Positions 9,221 through 13,664 of a stretch of DNA of 13,664 nt are shown here, in pieces; within the stretch, counting starts at the first letter, position 1, and each line of letters opens with the position of its first letter. This stretch comes from an uncultured Eubacterium sp. (lineage in GTDB: Bacteria > Bacillota > Clostridia > Lachnospirales > Lachnospiraceae). The notes under the pieces are model-generated. The model was not told where the DNA came from. It saw nothing but the letters and a program-made list of their open reading frames with translations, and did not search any database. The DNA lies in the NCBI GenBank assembly GCA_910586445.1, contig CAJUHV010000087.1:1-13664 (forward strand), read 5' to 3'. The translations under genes and the position numbers were made by a program.

Positions 9221-9492
9221 ATGTGCTTTATTCCTTTCTCCGCCAGTATCCATGCCTCAGATTTTCAATAATTTTAAATTTCCCTGTTTACAGCCATGAA
9301 AAACTGTGGTATAGTTATTGACATATTTGATATCATGTTGTGTAATTTGAATTTTTGTAAAAAATAATAATAATTTCACTGTTTTTGATTAAAATTCGTC
9401 TTTTTTCTTTTATTCTGGAATTTTTTAAGATTTTATTTTGATTTACTGCTGTTTTTGATGTTCAGATTATCCAAGATTTACTATTGCAGCAG
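9221..9492. other. AT-rich spacer upstream of the tape measure gene
   Basis: This 272-base spacer holds the plus-strand promoter candidate, a small dyad CTGTTTACAG (9284-9293), and several copies of TTTTGAT (9383-9389, 9436-9442, 9453-9459, with another just inside the HTH gene at 9496-9502), two of them within the longer direct repeat CTGTTTTTGAT (9379-9389 and 9449-9459). I found no convincing minus-strand sigma-A promoter for the tape measure gene. If the phage polymerase transcribes that gene, its promoter should lie here. Confidence 0.4.
9318..9346 (+). promoter_or_regulatory. Near-consensus sigma-A promoter on the plus strand
   Basis: TTGACA (9318-9323), a 17-base spacer and TGTAAT (9341-9346) give 11 of 12 consensus positions at ideal spacing. 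Transcription would start near 9353 and run toward higher coordinates, antisense to the 75-residue HTH gene and into the structured region at 9791-10050. No plausible plus-strand gene follows. It may drive an antisense or structured RNA, or be a chance match in AT-rich DNA. Confidence 0.45.
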
Positions 9493-9720
9493 TCATTTTG
9501 ATTCGCTTCTTTTTAAGTACGCCTCTAATTTTACATATAAATACGGATAGAGGTTTATCTTTTCATTCTTAAAACTGCTGAGCACGGGCGCGCTGATCCC
9601 TGTCATTTTTGCTATATACTGCTGTGTGCCTTTTTCTAATGTATGCCTGTAAAGATCGCGCAGCTCCTTCTGCTTATCCAGCTCTTCCCGGCTGAGTTTC
9701 TGTTTTTCTTTCTGTGCCAT
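9493..9720 (-). CDS. Small helix-turn-helix protein (75 aa), upstream of the tape measure gene
   Basis: A 75-residue protein. Residues 1-30 are highly charged and probably helical. Residues 33-71 form a compact helix-turn-helix pattern, YIAKMTGISAPVLSSFKN followed by a closing helix ending KLEAYLKR, as in small phage Cro/Xre-like regulators of Firmicutes. The same core occurs in the 62-residue protein at 10128-10316. The start is supported by AGGAAGGA (9727-9734) 6 bases before the ATG. The gene stands apart from its neighbours: about 400 bases without a gene precede it and about 270 separate it from the tape measure start, so it probably has its own promoter. A near-consensus plus-strand promoter downstream (9318-9346) would make RNA antisense to it. 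Target and sign of regulation are unknown. Confidence 0.75.
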   Translation of the reverse strand: MAQKEKQKLSREELDKQKELRDLYRHTLEKGTQQYIAKMTGISAPVLSSFKNEKINLYPYLYVKLEAYLKRSESK

Positions 9721-9764
9721 ATATGTTCCTTCCTATGCTTAATCTTGTTTTTATATTAAATAAA

Positions 9765-9778
9765 ATTTTTATAAAAAT
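9765..9778. promoter_or_regulatory. 14-bp perfect AT palindrome upstream of the 75-aa HTH gene
   Basis: ATTTTTATAAAAAT is a perfect palindrome about 45 bases before the start codon of the 75-residue HTH gene, where an autoregulatory operator or core promoter could sit. It consists only of A and T inside AT-rich DNA, so chance is a real alternative. Confidence 0.25.
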
Positions 9779-9790
9779 ATATTCGATACT

Positions 9791-9827
9791 TCATCCGGCA
9801 GCATTTGTGGAGAATGATGCCGGATGA
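9791..9827. repeat. Hairpin with a 10-bp perfect stem and a 3-bp inner extension
   Basis: TCATCCGGCA (9791-9800) pairs with TGCCGGATGA (9818-9827). After one G/A mismatch, CAT (9802-9804) pairs with ATG (9814-9816), leaving a 9-base loop. On the minus strand an AT-rich stretch with a T5 run follows only after about 10-15 bases, so terminator activity for the upstream HTH gene is possible but not typical. Confidence 0.6.
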
Positions 9828-9893
9828 CCTGTGCCTCTTGGAATCTGTACAGGATTTTGTAATCGTTGAATTGTTTTAGTACTTTTTACATGC

Positions 9894-9907
9894 ACCTCAG
9901 TGGAGGT
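9894..9907. repeat. Short hairpin ACCTC-AGTG-GAGGT
   Basis: A 5-bp stem (9894-9898 with 9903-9907) closes a 4-base loop. Alone it is unremarkable; it counts as part of the cluster of structures in this gene-free stretch. Confidence 0.4.
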
Positions 9908-9992
9908 CGGCGCATGAATGGACGGAACGGCTGTGACACGCATCCCGCCCTGTGATTCTGGATTTCTTCTGCCCCGTCAGGCACCACATTCC

Positions 9993-10050
9993 ATTATCAG
10001 CAGTTTTCATGTCCTGCCCTTTTCCACAATGGCGGGACGCTGCTGATAAT
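9993..10050. repeat. Long two-part hairpin (11-bp perfect outer stem, 8-bp inner stem)
   Basis: ATTATCAGCAG (9993-10003) pairs perfectly with CTGCTGATAAT (10040-10050). Inside, GTCCTGCC (10011-10018) pairs with GGCGGGAC (10031-10038) through 7 Watson-Crick pairs and one T-G wobble that is only possible in plus-strand RNA. A 7-base versus 1-base internal loop separates the stems, and the terminal loop has 12 bases. The wobble slightly favours a plus-strand transcript if this acts as RNA. Confidence 0.7.
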
Positions 10051-10127
10051 AATAGTATGATATTCCATTCTTTGTTTTGAATATTTTATAATAAGCATCA
10101 TGTAAATGACGTTATTACCTTGATTTA

Positions 10128-10316
10128 TTATGGTATGACTACCTTATCCAGATACGACTCAAGTACTGCGGCATCTTCTTCACGCAGGCAGACATATCCA
10201 TTTTTAAAGCGGCTCAATACGTCCGCAGCAATACCTGTCTTCCCTGCTACTGCCCTTGCAACAAGCCCGGAATCAATAACATGATTTAATCTTTCCCTGA
10301 GTATTTCCTGGTTCAT
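10128..10316 (-). CDS. Small helix-turn-helix protein (62 aa), downstream of the polymerase
   Basis: A 62-residue protein beginning MNQEILRERL. Residues 20-58 read like a minimal Cro/Xre-type helix-turn-helix: an A..TGI.A.VLSRFKNG core followed by a closing helix ending VLESYLDK. This matches the 75-residue protein at 9493-9720 at roughly 16 of 39 positions, so the two look paralogous. I chose the ATG at 10314-10316 because GGGAGG stands 4 bases upstream; the spacing is slightly short. The frame is open further upstream, with a GTG at 10404-10406 giving 92 residues, but that start has no ribosome binding site at a usable distance. The gene follows the polymerase on the same strand after about 150 bases, so the two may be cotranscribed. 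A DNA-binding role is inferred from the fold pattern; no target is known. Confidence 0.7.
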   Translation of the reverse strand: MNQEILRERLNHVIDSGLVARAVAGKTGIAADVLSRFKNGYVCLREEDAAVLESYLDKVVIP

Positions 10317-10326
10317 GTTTCCTCCC

Positions 10327-10446
10327 TCAATATTTTTGTATGAATGATTGTAAATTAGAGCTGTCCCCCTCTCCCTGCTCAATATTGACGGTTTTAGTTT
10401 CAGCACCGTAAACCCATGAAAATAAAGGCGTTTCAGTCACCTCCTT
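10327..10446 (-). other. Spacer with a perfect Shine-Dalgarno sequence and a 37-codon GTG frame
   Basis: About 24 bases after the polymerase stop, the minus strand carries AAGGAGGTGA (10437-10446), a very strong anti-16S match. No ATG, GTG or TTG sits at a normal distance from it. The GTG inside it (10438-10440) opens 37 sense codons ending in TGA at 10327-10329, just before the ribosome binding site of the next gene, but the spacing to that GTG is zero. A CTG three bases after the motif opens the frame of the next gene (102 codons, starting MKRLYFHG). It may be a leader peptide, a non-standard start for the HTH gene, or a relic. No function is claimed. Confidence 0.3.
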
Positions 10447-10469
10447 ATAAAATTAAAAATGACAAATTT

Positions 10470-13400
10470 TTATGCCGTGATTCTCTTGTTATTTCTCTTT
10501 CTGTTTTCTCTGCTGCAGTTTGCACCGCATGTCTGCATATTTCCAGTTTTAATAAAATATTTCCCGCAGATCATACACTCCCCTACCTTCCGTTCCCCAT
10601 TATATTTATAAAATTCTGGAAGCGGGTTTTTCTGTGATACCGTGAACGCCTTATTCCTTATTTTAAATTTGGGCACATTGACTTTTATCTCATAATATTT
10701 TCTTTTTACGTTCTCAACCGATACAGCCCCTAATCCCTGCAGCCTTGCCAGCCCTTTTCTGCATACACATACGCCGTCGCCAAGCCATTTATCAATTGTG
10801 CTGCATGTAAGCTGCTTCTTCTGGTTTACATATATCCTGGCTTTCCCATCAGAACGTTTCTGCTGGACTAGCAGCACATACAAAAGCTCCCTGTCAAGGC
10901 TGCATCCATGCCTGTATGACAGACTATCAAGCCAGGCATACTCTTCCTTATAAATATCTGCGGTATTATCCGGTTTATCTTTTAATATTTCCAGTGCCTT
11001 TCTTTCTACATCATTTATTACATTCCCCGATGTTTTATAATGTTTCCTCCGCTGTCTTACATTTGTGTAACATCGGTTGCTGCATATATTTGCATAGATC
11101 AGATCTCCAAAACAGTTCCATAAAATATTTTTGCTTTTATTTTCATTCTCTCTCTGCAGATATTCCATGTCCAGAAGATATTCAGCAGCTTCTTCCCTGC
11201 TTTCGAAAATATTCATAATCACTTTTTCGCACATATGGTAAAATACATCATACCTGCTTTCCTTTGAATCCCACCCGTCTGACCTGCACATTTCTTTTGA
11301 CGCTTTATTTATGCTGGATACAAGCGCCCTTTCCTTCATCCTCAGTGCATACATGGCCTTTTCCAGTGCCTCATACTTTCCAGTATTTATTTTTGCTGGA
11401 TTTTCACGGTTAAACAGAATGGACGGATCAAATTTCTTTTCTTTATCCTTCCATGCATACTTTTTATTTCCTGTTTCCCTATGGATATATGCACAGATCC
11501 TGTCAGCATTGCTGCCGCTTATTTTTTTACAGGAATCTGCACTCCTGCCTTTTGCATACCTGAAAAAATATGGATTCTTCTCATTTTTTAATGCAATGTA
11601 TTTTTTCTCATACATGCCGAGACTGATAATATCCTGTGTTTTTGGAAAGTCAATGGAAAAATTATTATAGCAGCACATAACCTTATTAAATTCCATATCC
11701 GTATCCACATTATTATAATTTTTTGTCATTACATTGGAAATGTCCCCGATCTGAGTATTCTCAATGGAAGACACCACAGCATTATATACTGTTTCTGCAT
11801 TGATTTCTGATTTTACAGCTTCAAAAGGAATATAATACAAAGGCACAATATCATCAGGAACACACTCTATTATCGTCTGATTTGGTGTCAGCAGTATTTC
11901 ATCGCCGTCAACATCAAACATGAGCATCCTGCATAACAGGTCATGGCTGCTTACGACTGTATCATATCCGCTGAACCATTCCCTGCATTTTTCAAGAGTT
12001 TCCCCTTTTACCAGACTGCGTATGCCATGTTCTACATACAAATGCGGGCTTCTGAGGCAGTCTACTTTATCATATGGCTTATCATCAAAAAAACTGTTAT
12101 ATACATGGCTGCGCGGCACAATGCCTTTTGGATTCTTTACGCCGCAGAAAAGCCACGTACAGAACGCATAAAGATCAGGGCAGATGTAGCTGTATAAAGA
12201 ATCTTTCAGTATCAGTTTGTTCCCTCTTGCATCATTTCTTTCACTTTTGAATTTGCTTTCTATTTTATCCTGAATGAACCTGTCATAAACCAGCTCCTTA
12301 TACTGTTCCAGTGCAAGCGATATGTAATCATCTTCTCTGCCGGCAATCTGAATCATCGTATCCAAATCTGATTTCATTTTATTCAGATATTCCACTGTAT
12401 CTGCGCATAATTCTGCTATTTTTTCATCTGTAAGCTTCTCTGACGATAGTGTCTGAATGAACTGATAACTCGTTTTTGCATATCCTTTAGGTTCTGTATC
12501 TGCAAATTTATTAATGGCAATGTGCATATCGTTTTCATGGAATGCCGTTTTATATTCTTCCCACGAATCATAATACTTCCACATTTTCATCTGCGATGCT
12601 GTAAAAATCACCTGTATATCTTCTTTTATTACATCGTGTGTATCTCCCCATGCATCTTTGATAACTGGATCAGGCCTTATGCCCTCTGCTTCATCCTGCA
12701 TTAAAAACTTACGGAAATCAAATGGAAACAGCGCACCTTTTAAATGTCCGCATCTGACCTGTGCCGAAGACGGCAGCACTCCGGGCAGAAACATTCCTGC
12801 ACCGTCTGTCTGGGGAATTATTACATCTTCCTTCCTCCGCTCAATTTTTACGATCTCCCGTTTTTCATGGTCAATATCAATGCATTCCGCTTCTTCGTTT
12901 ATCACTGTTTCAAAATCCGGCACGACAAGGCACTTTTCAATATCCATGCTGTATCCATCAGGCATAACTGATGATGACAATGGAAGCCCTTTATATGCAA
13001 GATACTTCCCGCTGTTGCATCCGCCTTTTTTATTAATAGCCTCATCTGTAAGGCCGCACATAAATTTCTTCTGATTCTTATTATAAAAACTTTCCATTAT
13101 CAAAACAAATTCTCCATTTTTCATCTGATTTGCTGTAGCTGAATAAAAAATATACTTTTTTCCATCTATCAGCAGTCCCTTCTCTATGATCTGATGAAAA
13201 ATCAATGTCTGGTTCGCAATCTTCATGTAAACAATTTCCATAATAAGCGGAAAATTATCCAGATTTTTTTCAGTACAGCGCACCATTTCACTTTCAAATA
13301 AAGCTATCTGCCTGTCTGTATTTTCAGCTTCAGATCCTTTGATGATATTTTTGTCTTTGTCATACGAATATGTATACAGCTTATTTCTTTCAATCCTGCG

Positions 13401-13562
13401 GATGCCGTCATAGGATGCAGTCTTTTCATCCCTGATCTGCTTCAATAACGGCTTCTCTTTTGCAGATGCATTTTTATAAGCTTCATTCAGCACACGCTCT
13501 TCATCTGTAAATGTATCAAATGTGCTCAATTTATAAATTCTTACCCTTCTTGGTTTATTCAT
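10470..13562 (-). CDS. YonO/RdRP-like single-polypeptide two-barrel RNA polymerase
   Basis: Predicted DNA-dependent RNA polymerase in one chain of 1030 residues. Numbered from the ATG at 13562, the motifs appear in the order expected for eukaryotic RdRPs and phage YonO: an F..SA.ANQM segment (136-155), KYLAYKGLPLSSS (186-198), VVPDFET (213-219), the first-barrel motif QVRCGHLKG (268-276, candidate catalytic Lys275), CLRSPHL...GIR (502-515), the metal-binding DVDGD (550-554, bases 11901-11915), IGDISN (605-610) and SIDFPKT (636-642). Residues 891-961 look like a winged helix, and Cys996/999/1012/1016 form a CxxC-x12-CxxxC zinc knuckle. From family knowledge, SPbeta YonO transcribes DNA templates and crAss-like phages carry related enzymes. 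This protein is somewhat longer than YonO. The chosen ATG has GGAGGA 8 bases upstream; an in-frame TTG at 13586 is also well served and would add 8 residues. The enzyme class is well supported; template type and target promoters are not known from the sequence. Confidence 0.85.
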   Translation of the reverse strand: MNKPRRVRIYKLSTFDTFTDEERVLNEAYKNASAKEKPLLKQIRDEKTASYDGIRRIERNKLYTYSYDKDKNIIKGSEAENTDRQIALFESEMVRCTEKNLDNFPLIMEIVYMKIANQTLIFHQIIEKGLLIDGKKYIFYSATANQMKNGEFVLIMESFYNKNQKKFMCGLTDEAINKKGGCNSGKYLAYKGLPLSSSVMPDGYSMDIEKCLVVPDFETVINEEAECIDIDHEKREIVKIERRKEDVIIPQTDGAGMFLPGVLPSSAQVRCGHLKGALFPFDFRKFLMQDEAEGIRPDPVIKDAWGDTHDVIKEDIQVIFTASQMKMWKYYDSWEEYKTAFHENDMHIAINKFADTEPKGYAKTSYQFIQTLSSEKLTDEKIAELCADTVEYLNKMKSDLDTMIQIAGREDDYISLALEQYKELVYDRFIQDKIESKFKSERNDARGNKLILKDSLYSYICPDLYAFCTWLFCGVKNPKGIVPRSHVYNSFFDDKPYDKVDCLRSPHLYVEHGIRSLVKGETLEKCREWFSGYDTVVSSHDLLCRMLMFDVDGDEILLTPNQTIIECVPDDIVPLYYIPFEAVKSEINAETVYNAVVSSIENTQIGDISNVMTKNYNNVDTDMEFNKVMCCYNNFSIDFPKTQDIISLGMYEKKYIALKNEKNPYFFRYAKGRSADSCKKISGSNADRICAYIHRETGNKKYAWKDKEKKFDPSILFNRENPAKINTGKYEALEKAMYALRMKERALVSSINKASKEMCRSDGWDSKESRYDVFYHMCEKVIMNIFESREEAAEYLLDMEYLQRENENKSKNILWNCFGDLIYANICSNRCYTNVRQRRKHYKTSGNVINDVERKALEILKDKPDNTADIYKEEYAWLDSLSYRHGCSLDRELLYVLLVQQKRSDGKARIYVNQKKQLTCSTIDKWLGDGVCVCRKGLARLQGLGAVSVENVKRKYYEIKVNVPKFKIRNKAFTVSQKNPLPEFYKYNGERKVGECMICGKYFIKTGNMQTCGANCSRENRKRNNKRITA

Positions 13563-13570
13563 TAAATTTT

Positions 13571-13599
13571 TCCTCCACATTAACAAAAAACAGCCTCCT
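13571..13599 (-). promoter_or_regulatory. Two ribosome binding sites serving alternative starts of the polymerase gene
   Basis: GGAGGA (13571-13576) lies 8 bases before the ATG at 13560-13562. AGGAGG (13594-13599) lies 7 bases before an in-frame TTG at 13584-13586. Both spacings are good. I favour the ATG because of codon type. Initiation at the TTG would give the same protein with a short extension beginning MLMWRKNL. Confidence 0.65.
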
Positions 13600-13664
13600 A
13601 TACTTATTAGCTATAAATGAGTAAATACCAAATATTGCACAAAATAAAGACACCCGCTGCTGAA

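Larger units (their letters stand above)
9721..10127. other. Structured non-coding region of about 400 bp between the two HTH genes
   Basis: No convincing gene occurs here. The core (about 9785-10050) is visibly more GC-rich than its AT-rich flanks and holds three inverted repeats (listed separately). None is followed closely by a T-run on either strand, so they are not standard intrinsic terminators. A 37-codon ATG frame on the minus strand (starting MKTADNGMWC near 10010, with AAGGG 6 bases upstream) is not supported by any recognisable family. The region could encode a structured RNA, be a replication or recombination site, or be a degenerate gene remnant. I could not match it to a known RNA class. 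Confidence 0.5.

Noticed and set aside
9221..9253. Upstream ATG at 9253 as the tape measure start
   Set aside because: The GAGG before it is only one base from the ATG. The ATG at 9220 has a better-placed AGAAAGGA and begins the protein in the usual family style.
614..9299. Many plus-strand open frames of 60-136 codons across the tape measure gene
   Set aside because: All lie opposite one continuous, domain-bearing 2898-codon gene. Their composition is that of antisense shadows and none shows a recognisable motif.
9900..10010. 37-codon minus-strand ATG frame in the structured region
   Set aside because: It is short, resembles no family and is Arg/Cys/His-rich in the way of non-coding GC-rich DNA. 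It is kept only as a note within the structured region.
9993..10050. The large hairpin as an intrinsic transcription terminator
   Set aside because: Neither strand has a T-run directly after the stem, and the internal loop is not typical.
10416..10637. Plus-strand 73-codon frame at the 3' end of the polymerase gene
   Set aside because: It is antisense to the zinc-knuckle region, which has a clear CxxC...CxxxC pattern in the minus frame. No plus-strand promoter or ribosome binding site was seen.
11311..11670. Plus-strand open frame of 119 codons that looks hydrophobic, like a membrane protein
   Set aside because: It lies wholly antisense to the conserved polymerase gene. The hydrophobicity comes from reading Lys/Glu-rich codons on the opposite strand, and it has no ribosome binding site or family resemblance.
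1..13664. tRNA genes, CRISPR array, insertion sequence, att site or integrase
   Set aside because: No cloverleaf-like sequences, regularly spaced repeats, transposase motifs or recombinase motifs were seen on reading both strands. No att core can be named without the flanking host sequence.

Overview
The window looks like part of a temperate-phage or prophage genome from a low-to-moderate-GC Firmicute, most likely a gut clostridium of the Lachnospiraceae type. Three things suggest this: strong GGAGG-type ribosome binding sites, a clostridial-style tape measure protein with an embedded NlpC/P60 domain, and an antirepressor-like start at the edge. All convincing genes lie on the minus strand, so transcription runs from high to low coordinates. 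I see no tRNA, rRNA, CRISPR array, transposase or integrase.

In transcription order the layout is as follows. (1) 13562-10470 encodes a protein of about 1030 residues that I identify as a single-polypeptide double-psi beta-barrel RNA polymerase of the YonO / eukaryotic-RdRP-like class. It has the metal-binding DVDGD motif, a QVRCGHLKG lysine motif from the first barrel, an LRSPHL motif, and RdRP-type IGDISN and SIDFPKT motifs. A winged-helix-like segment and a CxxC...CxxxC zinc knuckle are attached at the C-terminus. (2) 10316-10128 encodes a 62-residue mini-HTH protein. (3) About 400 bp follow without a convincing gene (10127-9721); this stretch holds three well-formed inverted repeats and is more GC-rich than its flanks. 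(4) 9720-9493 encodes a 75-residue mini-HTH protein related in sequence to the 62-residue one. (5) An AT-rich spacer (9492-9221) carries a near-consensus promoter that points to the plus strand, where there is no gene. (6) 9220-524 encodes a tape measure protein of about 2898 residues with a central NlpC/P60 peptidase and two sets of internal repeats. (7) 407-147 encodes an 86-residue leucine-zipper/coiled-coil protein. (8) 41-1 holds the first 13 codons of a gene resembling a phage antirepressor, with a TTG start and a well-spaced ribosome binding site.

The working interpretation is that the phage makes its own compact RNA polymerase, as SPbeta does with YonO, and that this enzyme may transcribe late genes such as the very long tape measure gene beside it, with the mini-HTH proteins as possible regulators. 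The polymerase assignment is well supported by several separately placed motifs. The regulatory link is inference from adjacency only. The usual tail neighbours (major tail protein, tail chaperones, Dit, Tal) are not next to the tape measure gene, so this is not a standard siphophage tail operon.
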